64,000 bases of DNA, taken from Stomoxys calcitrans. Lineage: Eukaryota; Arthropoda; Insecta; Diptera; Muscidae. The position numbers and the translations under genes are program-made. The DNA lies in contig NC_081555.1 in NCBI RefSeq assembly GCF_963082655.1, positions 185,091,424 through 185,155,423 of the forward strand. The letters run 5' to 3'. Of this stretch, positions 43,455-53,769 are shown in pieces; position 1 is the first letter of the stretch, and every line of letters starts with the position of its first letter. Under the pieces are notes generated by a model that did no database searches, was not told where the DNA came from, and saw nothing but the letters and a program-made list of their open reading frames with translations.

Positions 43455-45718
43455 AAACAAGTAAAAAGCCCGGGCCGAACTTTGGATACCCACCACCTCG
43501 GGTATATATGAGAACCCCCTTTCGGCACAATACGGTGGAAATTGGATAACTTTTGCACCCAAATGCGACACAGATATTGAGTGGGCTAATAAATATAAGT
43601 CACTGTTGAATTTTGTATTTCAAATTTCAACAAAATCGGGTAATGAATAAAGCTTTCATGAGCGTCAGACCCTTCATCGGCACATCGGGATATCTGTCTG
43701 TATTGCAGCTATATCTAAATATAGTCCGATCCGAACCATATTTGGGACGGATGTCGGGAAAACTAATGCTATCCACTGTTACAAATTTTAGCGAAATCGG
43801 GCAATAAATAGAGCTTCTATGGGCTTCAGACCCCAAATCGGGAGATCGGTTTATATGGCAGCTATAGCTAAATATATTCGGATCTGAAACATGTTTGGGT
43901 CCTATGTTAGGAGGCCTTAAACTACTCAATGTTTCAAATTTCAGCGAAATCGGTTAAAAAATAAAGCTTTTGTGGGCTTTACACCCTTTATCTGGAGATC
44001 GGTCTATATGGCAGCTATACCTAAATATAGTCCAATTTGATCCATATGTAGGTCGGATATCAGGAGGCTTACGATAACCCTCTGCTTCAAATTTCAGCGA
44101 AATCGGGTAATAAATAGAATTTTTATGGGCTTCAGACCCTTTATCGGCAGATTGGTATATATGGCAGCTATATATAAATATAGTCCGATATCGACCATAT
44201 TTGGGTCAAATGTCGGGAGGCCTAAGACTACACACTGTTTCAAATTTCAGCGAAATCGGATGAAAAATAATAGCTATATCCAAATATTGTCCGATTTGGC
44301 CTGTGACAAATTTCAGCTCAATATCTCAATGTTTGAAGGCTGTGAGTGATTACAAAAGACGTTTTTTTTAGGTTTTTCACAAATAAAAAATATGGCGTTT
44401 TGGAAATTTATATCACATTTGGTTACAATTTTAAAGCCTATCATCAGGCTTCTCTTTGTCAAAACAGAGATATTGAGCTGAAACTTTGCAGAGATTCCTT
44501 CTTTATCCATAGGCAGTTTAAGTTCAAAGATGGGCTATATCGGACTTTATCTTGATATAGCCCCCATATATAACGATCTGTCGATTTAATGTCTTAGGTC
44601 CATAAAAGTCACAATGTGTTGCGTTAGGCGCCTCGATATTCGTGACAAGTTTGGTTAAGATCGGGCTTTGTTTGGATATAGCTGCCAATAAGACCGATTT
44701 CCCGATTTAAAGTCTTGGGGCTATAAAAGGCGCATTTATTATCCAATTTCGCTGAAATTTGACACAGTGGTCTATGTTAGGCTTTTCGACGTCCATGCTT
44801 TATAAGGTTCAGATCGGTATATATTTGGATATAGCTGTCATATGTACTGATCTCCCTATTGAAGGTCTGGAGCCCATAAAGAGCGCATTCAATCAGCACA
44901 TTTCGTTGAAGTTCGCCACATTCTATGGTCATAAGAAAAAATTTGAGCGAAAGTTTTATTGAAATTATGTATCTAGGAAATTTTGTTATTAATTTGGGCT
45001 CACAAAATCGCCTTTTGGGAGCCCAAGACCTTAAATCGAGAGATCGGTCTATATGGCAGCTAAATCCAATTCTGTACCGATCTGAGCCAAATTAAAGAAG
45101 AATATCGAAGGGCCCAACGCAACTCACTGTCCCAAATTTTGCAAAATCGGACAATAAATGCGCCTTTTATGGGCCCAATAGCTTAAATCGAGAGATCGGT
45201 CTATATGTTTAAAATTTCAGCGAAATCGGATAATAAATGTGGCTTTTATGGGCCTAAGACCCTAATCGGCGGATCGTTTTACATAACAGCTTTATCTAAA
45301 TCTGGACCGATTTGGGCCAAATTGAAGAAGGATATCGAAGGGCCTAACACATATAACTGTCCCAAATTTCAGCGAAATCGGATAATAAATTGGTAACAAA
45401 AGGCTTTTATTGGCCTAAGACCCTAAATCGCCGGATCGATCTATATGGGGGCTATATCAAGATATAGTCCGATATAGCCCATCTTCGAACTTAACCTGCT
45501 TATGGATAAAAAAAGAATCTGTGCAAAGTTTCAGCTCAATATCTCTATTTTTGAAGACTGTAGCGTGATTTCAACAGACAGACGGACGGACATGTCTATA
45601 TCGTCTTAAATTTTTACGCTGATCAAGAATATATATACTTTATAGGGTCGGAAATGGATATTTCGAAGCGTTGCAAACGGAATTCATACCCACCATCTTT
45701 CGGTGGTGGGTATAAATA
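43455..45718 (+). mobile_element. dispersed repeat family B, long copy with internal modules
   Basis: This is the most complete copy of its family (about 2.26 kb). The 5' end reads 'acaagtaaaaagcccgggcc' and 'gaactttggatacccacc'. Its subterminal ATACCCACCACC (43486-43497) is the exact reverse complement of GGTGGTGGGTAT (45702-45713) at the 3' end. The 3' end also forms its own hairpin (ATACCCACCA, 8 bases, TGGTGGGTAT). Inside, a module of about 153 bp ('gggcttcagaccc...atatggcagctatatctaaa') recurs at about 43660, 43821, 43974 and 44127, with variant modules to 45470. No protein is encoded. The structure resembles Helentron/DINE-type non-autonomous elements; this placement is inference. Confidence 0.65.
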
Positions 45719-45724
45719 GAAAGA

Positions 45725-46170
45725 AAAACTATTTTAGAGACAAAATTTCAAAATTCAAAAAAGTAAGACGAACCTTCAGTAAAACTTATAATTAAAACAA
45801 AATTTCTACAAAAAATTTTAAAGATAAACATTAAAAAAATTTTTCTATTTTTTTAGATTTTTTATAACATTTCAAAAAACAAAATTTCAAATAAAATATT
45901 TCTTAAGACTAAATTTTAAAAAATGTCACTCACAACAAAAGTGTTTTTTAAATTTAACCTAGGCGGTCCATTCGAAATTATTTTTTTAAAGACAAAAAAA
46001 AATATAAAAAATGTTTACGAAACTTTTTTTAAAGACAAAATTTGAACGATATATTTCTTAAAAACAAATTTTAAGAAAATTCTTTTGAAAGACAAAATCC
46101 CAATGAAATCGTATATAACTTCAATTAAATTTGTTCTAAAGACAAAATTGAAATAATTTTTTTGTTTAGT
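45725..46170. repeat. AT-rich degenerate short repeats
   Basis: Variants of 'taaagacaaaatttcaa' recur irregularly with A/T runs. No gene. Confidence 0.5.
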
Positions 46171-46620
46171 TTGAAAACTTCCGAAATTGGGACATCTTTT
46201 CCAATAGGTGATATTTCTATTATACGCAATTAGTCACCATCAATCAAAAAACGATTTTCGGTCGATTTAAATGAAGTTCGCTTTTTTACTAAACTTGCTG
46301 AAAGTGTATTTTTTGTGGGCGTAGAATTTTAGGAAAATATTGTAGATAGCATTTGAAACCGATGGTTGAAATAGCGACAATATCCTGTTGAAATTATTTA
46401 ACCAATCTGAGGTAGATTAAAACTAGCAGAAAATATAAATTTTTTGCAATATTTAACAAAAAAATAAGTCGCCATCGTCGATATATTTGACAAATTAATT
46501 GATTAACCCGATTGTGCAAAAAGTGTAGCATATTTTCGACATGTCGCAATGTTCGTTTGTCCACAAAAATGTAACCCCACCACCGGGTGTAGTTTTCGTT
46601 TGTAGTGGTGTTGCCCACAA

Positions 46621-46931
46621 ATGCAAATTTTGCCCATGAACTTTCCACTAGGGAACAGGGGCAAACTTCTCACCTATCAATGAGTGCAGTCCGATTCAAG
46701 TTTCAGCTCAATGATAAGGGACCTCCTTTTTATAGCCGAGTCCGAACTGAGTGCCGCAGTGCGACACCTCTTTGGAGAAAAGTTTTACATGGCATATTAC
46801 CTCACAAATGATGCCAGCATTTGGAGGGGAAAGCCACCGCTGAAAATTTTTTCTAATGGTCTCGCCAGGATTCGAACCCAGGCGTTCAGCGTCATAGGCG
46901 GGCATGCTAACCTCTGCGCTACGGTGGCCTC
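46621..46931 (-). mobile_element. tRNA-derived SINE, near full length
   Basis: This is the best-preserved head in the window. B-box GGTTCGAATCC (complement of 46868-46878) and an A-box-like TAGCGCAGAGGTTAGCATG lie at the right. The tail 'aaattttgcccatgaac' (complement) lies at the left. It is about 311 bp long. No clear target duplication was found. Confidence 0.75.
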
Positions 46932-46939
46932 CATGCCTA

Positions 46940-47562
46940 CAGAGAGTGGAAAAATGCTGCATTTCCTTCACCATGTCAAGTCTACGGTGTAGAATATCGC
47001 ACTTTAAATTGGCAGCTATCAATTATCATAGGCACCTACACCAAAATAATGGCGTTCACTGATTATTATAGTAGACAAGGTTTGTTAAATGTTTGGAAAA
47101 GAAATCGCCAAAATATTAAAAAGAAATATATATAAACTGGAAAAAGTGAAGGCCTTTTATATAGCCGACGGCATATTTGATGCATTGCTAGAAAGTTATT
47201 CTTCCGAAGACGAGGATGCGATTTTTACCGTATTATTTGGTCGAAATGACAATATATGGACATATGAACATGTTCGATTGAAAATGCAAAAAGTGTAACA
47301 CTATGGGAGGGTTGTTGTCCCGTATAAGTGTAACATTTTTTTCAGAATTTAAATCACCGCACAATCTGCACAAAAATATCTAATCGGTAACCAATACAAA
47401 GTTTAGCTGTTGTTGTATGACAAAATGTCACCGCCGATGGGTCTCTTCCTGGACCTATTAGTGACTAACATTTTCCATAAAAATTCATTTCTCAGTTACA
47501 GGAGGATTTTGAGAAATTTTCGATTTCGAACCACGGTGCCCCCCCGAAATGGATTGCGCTAT
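46940..47562. other. unassigned block containing a 70-codon frame
   Basis: Apart from the frame at 47089-47301 nothing is recognised. The string 'gtgtagcata' at 46525 and 'gtgtaacact' at 47295 hint at a once continuous unit split by the SINE, but this is weak. Confidence 0.3.
47089..47301 (+). CDS. small unidentified frame
   Basis: An ATG-started frame of 70 codons (including the stop) has a mixed composition unlike the microsatellite frames: Lys-rich start (FGKEIAKILKRNIYKLEKVK), then AFYIADGIFDALLES, an acidic SSEDEDA patch and a basic end (LKMQKV). No domain is recognised. Its neighbours are a SINE and a mariner fragment, so a broken transposon gene is the most likely origin. No promoter or splice evidence. 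Confidence 0.2.
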
Positions 47563-47760
47563 TGAGAGATGAACAATTGTTTTCTATGGTCTGAGTTGGT
47601 TGGTATTGATCTGGAAAACGTTTACTTTCAACAAGACGTTACATGCCACACAAGCAACGAAACCATAGATCTTTTGCAGGAAGTTTGCTGGCCGTGTTAT
47701 CTCTGGTCTTGTAAGCGTAGTTGTGGTGACAATTTTGGTGATGTTCTATTTCATTATTAA
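47563..47760 (+). pseudogene. mariner-like transposase fragment
   Basis: The plus-strand frame contains GIDLENVYFQQDVTCHTSNE, the second catalytic region of a mariner transposase (YFQQDGATCHT in relatives), then TIDLLQE. The next part is out of frame. It is cut off by the LINE poly(A) at 47763, so it was present before that LINE inserted. Confidence 0.65.
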
Positions 47761-47761
47761 C

Positions 47762-47796
<35 letters not shown>

Positions 47797-47972
47797 TTAT
47801 TTCTTTTAAACTGTGATAATCTATAACAATTATAATGTTGTCTCAGCGCCATAAAGGCATAGTTGAGACATGCTGGCAGAATAATAACTATTCACAAAAT
47901 ATTCACAAATGTGTAATAATTTAAAGGATTAAATTAAATACTAATAAATAAATAATTTTACAATAAGATACA

Positions 47973-50111
47973 TTAGCTTAGAAGCATCTGTAGTTTAGAT
48001 TGCAAATATGCTTTCAAGTTTCTCTTGAATATCGGCAATGAGCCTGAGTTTTTTATAGTACTTGGTAAGTTATTATACATATAACTTCCCATATAGTTAA
48101 TTCTCTGCTTTGTGGTTTCCAACCTGCATCGTACTACTTTCAAATTATCTCGGTTCCTAGTATTAATAACTGTAAGATTTTGCGAAAACTGTATAGTGCG
48201 ATAGCCAATATTATTCAAAGACTTATACACGTAGATTAATGTCTGATATTGGTACAAAGCATGCACCGGAAGTACTGTTTTACAAATATCACTGTACAGA
48301 TTTATTGTTGGGTAAGCTAGCGGTAAGTTAAAAGTTGCCTTTAAAGCCTTGTTTTGCATGCGTTGTAACGTTTTTAATACATTTGAATTTTTTGATCCAT
48401 ATAAAGCTGTCAAGTAATTGATATGACTTTGAACAAGTGATTGATATATCAATGATTTAGTCTTAGTGTCAAGGACGTACCTCATCTTATATAATATTCC
48501 AATAGCAGGAGCAATTTTATTCTTGACACAATTTATCTGCGCATCCCACGTGAGACTGTTTTGAAGGTTAACACCCAGATACCTCACATTATTAACCTCA
48601 CTGACCTCGTTCCCATCAAAAAGAATGCTGAAAGAATTGTCGTTATGATACGAATGTGGTCTAAATCTAACCAATTTTGTTTTAGACACATTAAAACATA
48701 ACTTATTAATGCGAACAAATTCAACAAGCAGCGATAAGTCATGTTCAATTGCAATTTTTAACGGTAGTGCCTGCCTATAAGGATACAAAATACAAATATC
48801 ATCCGCAAACATATAAACTCTACCAGCTAAATTCAAATTAACTATATCATTCAGGTATATCACGAATAGTAGAGGTCCTAAACAACTTCCTTGAGGCACA
48901 CCACATTCAACTCTAGCCATATTACTTTCCTCTCCAGAAACAACTACATATCGCATCCTGTTGGTCAAATAGCTCTTAAAAAGAGCAAGTTCTTTTCCAC
49001 AAACACCGTAATATTGCAATTTCTTTAACAATATTTCGTGATCTACTACATCAAAAGCCTTGGAGAAATCCAAAAACAATCCTGCAACTCCATTATAACC
49101 TTGATCCAAAGCACCATATATATAATTCATAACGTTTAGAACTGCCTCTTCTGTCCCACATCCTTGCTTGAAACCAAATTGGTATTTATAGATAAACTTA
49201 TTATCATCAAAGTATTGAGACAATCGCTGATGAAGAACTTTCTCAAAAACTTTGTCTATTACAGACAATAGAGAGATTGGACGAAAATGTTCTACAGATG
49301 ATGCATTCCTAATCTTTGGAATAGGTACAACTTTGCTAATCTTAAGGCTATCAGGATATCTAGCTGTTTGCAGCATTTTATTAAATATCTTTACTAACGT
49401 TGGTATTACATAATCCTTAATTTCAATCAATGTCCGAGCGTCTATATTATCATACCCTGGAGAGACGTTATATTTTAAGCCCAACACTATCCCCCTTACT
49501 TCCAATTCATTCACTAAGTCAAGAACAAATCTATTCTGAGTTTGACATAAAGTACATAAGTCATTACATGAATCCATTGGATAAGTTACAATCTGACTTC
49601 TAATTTCTCTTACTGAACTCCCAAAATAGTCATTCAAAATCCCAGCTTTATCTCGGGGGTCCTGAACTTTACTTCCCCTACAGGAAATTATATCAATGTC
49701 TGGCTTTCTCTTGCGTCCCAATACTGTGTTTATAAAATTCCAAGTTTTCTGTGAATCGCCATTTAATTTGACCAAGTTATCATGATAGTAATCACGCCGC
49801 GACCGTCTCAATGCTATCCGTATAATTCTACTTACCCTTTTTAATAAAATGTGATATTTCTCCTTTTTAGATCTTCTTCTTTTCAAAAGTAGCTTCTCCT
49901 TATAAAGAATTAGACGTTGGAGATTCGTGTTAACCCAAGGTGTAATCTCAAACCTCAAAAGTTTGTTAAATCTTATTTCCGTTGTTCCAAATGAGATGGC
50001 ATTTGACAATCTATCTAAAAACTCCGCCGCATAGTCACTACTATCCTCCAATCTTATGTCAGATACAGGATACTCTTCTAAGTACCTCTTTACTTTCAGA
50101 ACATCACACAC
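47973..50111 (-). CDS. LINE reverse transcriptase, 712 codons, intact polymerase
   Basis: The protein copies LINE RNA into DNA at a nicked target. The frame begins in the linker that follows the endonuclease and is uninterrupted to its stop. Reverse transcriptase motifs are all present: VVPIPK and FRPISLLSVIDKVFEKV at about residues 261-292, FLDFSKAFDVVDHEILL with catalytic Asp at 348, GVPQGSCLGPLLF at 404-416, FADD at 435-438 with both catalytic Asp, and YLGVNL at 511-516. The C-terminus (NLPSTIKNSGSLPIFKRNLK) is like CR1/Daphne-type elements, and no RNase H is seen. The true start lies upstream: the endonuclease frame runs in another phase and meets this one near 50100, so one frameshift separates them. 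The ATG used here is probably not the natural start. Confidence 0.75.
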   Translation of the reverse strand: MCDVLKVKRYLEEYPVSDIRLEDSSDYAAEFLDRLSNAISFGTTEIRFNKLLRFEITPWVNTNLQRLILYKEKLLLKRRRSKKEKYHILLKRVSRIIRIALRRSRRDYYHDNLVKLNGDSQKTWNFINTVLGRKRKPDIDIISCRGSKVQDPRDKAGILNDYFGSSVREIRSQIVTYPMDSCNDLCTLCQTQNRFVLDLVNELEVRGIVLGLKYNVSPGYDNIDARTLIEIKDYVIPTLVKIFNKMLQTARYPDSLKISKVVPIPKIRNASSVEHFRPISLLSVIDKVFEKVLHQRLSQYFDDNKFIYKYQFGFKQGCGTEEAVLNVMNYIYGALDQGYNGVAGLFLDFSKAFDVVDHEILLKKLQYYGVCGKELALFKSYLTNRMRYVVVSGEESNMARVECGVPQGSCLGPLLFVIYLNDIVNLNLAGRVYMFADDICILYPYRQALPLKIAIEHDLSLLVEFVRINKLCFNVSKTKLVRFRPHSYHNDNSFSILFDGNEVSEVNNVRYLGVNLQNSLTWDAQINCVKNKIAPAIGILYKMRYVLDTKTKSLIYQSLVQSHINYLTALYGSKNSNVLKTLQRMQNKALKATFNLPLAYPTINLYSDICKTVLPVHALYQYQTLIYVYKSLNNIGYRTIQFSQNLTVINTRNRDNLKVVRCRLETTKQRINYMGSYMYNNLPSTIKNSGSLPIFKRNLKAYLQSKLQMLLS

Positions 50112-50340
50112 CTTTTAACTTTCTCAACATACTTAACCTGAGTATGCTCCATTTCAATTTTACAACAGATTAAGTTATGGTCAGTAATATTGCACTCAAC
50201 AGAATCGATGCAAATATTGCCAAAAATATTACCTAGTACGTAATCAATTGAAGCATCTGAACTTGGTCTAGTTATCAACTCGTGAAAGCTATGCACATCA
50301 TAATTAAAACATAGTTGCTTAAAATCCTCACAATGGCCAC
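50096..50340 (-). pseudogene. LINE endonuclease C-terminal end
   Basis: The minus-strand frame reads SFHELITRPSSDASIDYVLG and then CNITDHNLICCKIEM. It matches the end of the apurinic-type endonuclease of non-LTR elements, where (S/T)DHN contains the catalytic His. It stops just after the linker to the polymerase, in a different phase. The N-terminal catalytic residues are absent. Confidence 0.65.
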
Positions 50341-51134
50341 ATCTCTGGCTTTATTATTATAGAAACATGCGATCATTTATATAAATCAATGGGATTGTTT
50401 TTAATACCAAAATAAAACATCTCACTGGAAAACCCTTTATTAATGTGAAATTCGATTTTTCTCTTGTTTTTAATAAAAATTTTATAACTCCAAACACTCG
50501 TAAATTTGCTTACAAATCTAGTCAGAAGATGCCATAAAATTTGGCAAACATTTGCCCATTTGCCCAGACTGAAGCCTTACAAATCACCGACCCCTGTATC
50601 CGGTGAATGTTGGCATTTTTAGAATAACCATCGACAACCTAAACTGCGGTGAGTGCAATACTCGCGTTATCGTTCGTTTACATTTTGAATTAGCGGAGTG
50701 TTCAATGCACTGTTGCCTATCTCAACAATGTGAGCGGCGGTGATAGGTAGGTAGGGTATTGGCATAACGTCACCCTGTTAGAATTGTTTGATGTTGTTGG
50801 CTGCATAGCCGGCGAGCTGGCTGAGTGAGTAAGTGCTCCGTCGCTGAACCCCTCGTGGCCGTCATCACTCTGATCGCTCATTCGCCTCCGCATGAGACTA
50901 TTTCTGTTTCAGTTTATCTGTTTGCACGCCGTGCTAAACACAACAAACAACGACGCAGCTATCCATCCATCCAACCGAACAAACAGTCACAATTTGATTT
51001 GGCAGTCATTGACCCCTCGCAACGAGAGCTGAGCAAGGCAAAGAAACACTACGGCTAAAAACAGCATTTACCACGCCGAGCAATGGGGAGAGGATCTTTT
51101 TGCCCGCTGCAACAGACGCATACGAAACGCAGAT

Positions 51135-51152
51135 CCACACACACACACACAC
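51135..51152. repeat. (CA)n microsatellite
   Basis: About nine tandem CA units. Confidence 0.85.
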
Positions 51153-51510
51153 AAACAACTCTCCCAAACAATGAAAAAAAAAAAGAATATTAAATTGCCA
51201 AAGCAACTCAACAACATCGGTAGAACACAAAAATTCTACAAAATCGAGTGAGCAAAAAGCTCTCAAATGATGATCGCAAAGCAAGTAACTGGCGATCGCG
51301 GACTCCCAACTGTTGACCGTCACTGCCACTGTCATTGTCGTTGTCGTTGAGTCTAAGAACATATTGAGTGTGTTCGTTCCAAAGCCCCAACAGGGTACTC
51401 GGTTAGACACATGGATGGTGTGTGGTACGATGGCAGCCAATCGTTTGATTCACCAAAACGGAGAAGTCAATGAACAGTCCAGATTTAGGTTACAGATGCA
51501 AACCAAAACA

Positions 51511-51535
51511 GACACACACACACACACACACACAT
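51511..51535. repeat. (CA)n microsatellite
   Basis: About twelve tandem CA units. Confidence 0.85.
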
Positions 51536-51753
51536 TGGTATACGGCAACACTTGCACTCGCTCTCACTCGCAGAATAAGAAATAACAATTCCAGAAAAGC
51601 TGAACGAGATCAATGATCTTTCACATTCCCCAAATGGTTCAGATACACAGTGCTAAGCAAATCAATGTAATAATCGAAACACTCATTAAGCTCGGTGCTC
51701 CATGATTTGAAACAGCTCATTTCCTCTCTCACCCCAACCCCTTCTCTACACAG

Positions 51754-51902
51754 AGGAAGAACAAGAGAGCGAGGTCAATAAATCTAAAGATTTCAACAAT
51801 TTATTGATTATATTTTACACCAATAAAAACAAGGAACAATTTGACAAAGTCCCAATGCTACCACTAACAAAGGGGGAATTCTTCGTTATAATTGTAGAAT
51901 AG
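51754..51902 (+). CDS. possible terminal exon, unknown
   Basis: A strong acceptor (pyrimidine-rich tract and CTACACAG ending 51753) opens a phase-2 frame of 48 residues that ends at TAG (51900-51902). It starts EEQESEVNKSKDFNN and continues IFYTNKNKEQFDK. The product is not recognised. Random AT-rich DNA can produce such a frame, so support is weak. No upstream exon was identified. Confidence 0.15.
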
Positions 51903-51959
51903 GAACTCACTCTTTTTAGGTTCGGCATACCAGAGTTAAGATAGTGCCGATATGTAGTA

Positions 51960-52777
51960 TGACACCCCCATTTCCGGGGATTTTTTATTTCACCAACACC
52001 TTTTTAATTAATCGTTTTGCAATAGAATTTGGCCAACCCAATATAAGAATTCTTGGGGAGTTAAGATTTTATTATTCTAGTTGTTCAAGAAGTCAAATCC
52101 TGCGAACGGTGTATATGGGGGCTTATGCCAATTTATGGACCGAATCGGATTCAATTGAGCAGGGATGTTGAAAATCTGAATAGAAGTCCTTGGGCTAAAT
52201 TTCAGCCTAATCGTACGAAAATTGAGGTCTGTAGGAATCCAAGAACTCAAAATTGGGCATCGGTTTGTATAAGGGCTGTATCGACTTAAAGAGCGATTCT
52301 GATCATACTCGGCACGGACGTTGAAATCAGGAAATAATTCTTTGTGCCAAATTTCAGCCAAATCGGAATAAAAATTGAAACCTCTAAAATTTTAAGCCTC
52401 AAAAATGACCAACCCAATGTAAGAATTCTTGGGAAGTTTAGACTTTATTTTTCTAGGGGCACAAGAAGTCAAAACTGAAGTTCGGGTTATATAGAGGGGC
52501 TAAGTCCAAATCTGAACCGATATGGCCACTTTGCAATCCCCAACGACTTCATCGATTAAAAGTATCTGTGCAAAATTTCAAGGGGATATTTTTATTCGTC
52601 GAAAGCTATCGTGAAATCAACAGACCGATAGACGGACGGACGGACATGGCCAGATCGACTTAGAATGTCAAGACAATTAAGAATATATATCCTTTATGGG
52701 CAGCAGAGCAATATTTCGAGGTGCTACAAATGGAATGAGTATATTAGTATAACCCCATCCTATGGTGTTGAGTATAA
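51960..52777 (+). mobile_element. dispersed repeat, first of two head-to-tail copies
   Basis: Modules with 'caaatttcagcctaatcgta' and 'aaatttcagccaaatcggaa' lead to 'gacggacggacggacatggc', 'cagatcgacttagaatgtca' and the 3' motif 'taaccccatcctatggtgtt'. The next copy starts immediately after it. The 5' end is decayed. Confidence 0.6.
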
Positions 52778-53768
52778 ACAAGTAAAAGCGTGCTAAGTTC
52801 GGCCGGGCCGAATCTTATATACCCTCCACCATGGATCGCATTTTTCGAGTTCTTTTCCCGGCATCTCTTTTTAGGCAAAATAAGATATAAGAAAAGATTT
52901 GATCTGCTATTAGAGCGATATCAAGATATGGTCCGGTTTGGACCACAATTAAATTATATGTTGGAGACCTGTGTAAAATGTCAGCCGAATGTCGAATAAA
53001 AATTGCGCCCTTTGGGGTCTCAAGAAGTAAAAGAAGAAAGATTTGAACCTAATTTGACACAGTTGGTGAAAGTAAGAAAAAAATAAGTCATGCAAAATTT
53101 CAGCCAAATCGGATAGGAATTGCGCCCTCTAGAAGCTCAAAATCAAGTCTCCAGATCTGTTTATATGACAGCTATATCAGGTTATAAACCGATTTGAACC
53201 ATACTTGGTACAGTTGTTGGATATCATAACAAAATACTTCGTGCAAAAATTCATTCAAATCCGATAAGAATTGCGCCCTCTAGAGGCTCAAGAAGTCAAG
53301 ACCCAAGATCGGTTTATATGACAGCTATATCAGGTCATGGACCGATTTGAACCATACTTGGCACAGTTGTTGGATTTCAAAACAAAACACGTCGTGCAAA
53401 ATTTCATTCTAATCGGATAAGAATTGCGCACTCTAGAGGCTCAAGAAGTCAAGACCCAAGATCGGTTTATATGGCAGCTATATCAAAACGTGGACCGATG
53501 TGGTCCATTTACAATACCATCCGGCCTAAACTTATAAGAAGTATTTGTGCAATATTTCAAGCGGCTAGCTTTACTCCTTCGGAAGTTAGTGTGCTTTCGA
53601 CAGACAGGCGGACGGACGGACAGACGGGCGGACATGGCTAGATCGACATAAAATGTCGCGACGATCAAGAATATATATACTTTATGGGGTCTCAGACGAA
53701 TATTTCGAGTAGTTACAAACAGAATGACGAAATTAGTATACCCCCATCCTATGGTGGAGGGTATAAAA
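52778..53768 (+). mobile_element. dispersed repeat family A, full-length copy
   Basis: This is the reference copy of the family (about 990 bp). The 5' end reads 'aacaagtaaaagcgtgctaa' and 'gttcggccgggccgaatc'. TATACCCTCCACCAT (52818-52832) is the exact reverse complement of ATGGTGGAGGGTATA (53751-53765). The 3' end forms its own hairpin with TATACCCCCAT (53737-53747). Inside are repeated modules of about 120-130 bp ('aagatcggtttatatggcag...ctctagaggctcaagaagtc'). No protein is encoded. Confidence 0.7.
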
Positions 53769-53769
53769 A

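Larger units (their letters stand above)
47763..50345 (-). mobile_element. young LINE, 5'-truncated
   Basis: The element lies on the minus strand. It consists of a broken endonuclease end, a fully open reverse transcriptase, a 3' untranslated part of about 180 bases and a poly(A) of 32 (T-run 47763-47794). An intact polymerase frame and long poly(A) show it is the most recent LINE insertion here. The 5' part (first open reading frame and most of the endonuclease) is missing, as usual after incomplete reverse transcription. I could not identify a convincing target duplication. Confidence 0.75.
50350..51753. other. repeat-poor non-coding block
   Basis: No gene could be assigned. The composition from 50.6 to 51.6 kb is less AT-rich and contains CA tracts (51135-51152 and 51511-51535) and CGTTGT-type runs near 51335. 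A 144-codon minus-strand frame (51006-51440) has no recognised motif. Such blocks may be host regulatory or untranslated sequence. Confidence 0.4.

Noticed and set aside
43620..44280. Regularly spaced repeats as a CRISPR array
   Set aside because: Units of about 153 bp diverge, lie inside a dispersed element and the genome is eukaryotic.
46861..46920. B-box and A-box motifs as real tRNA genes
   Set aside because: The sequence cannot form a cloverleaf and recurs at many places; it is a SINE head.
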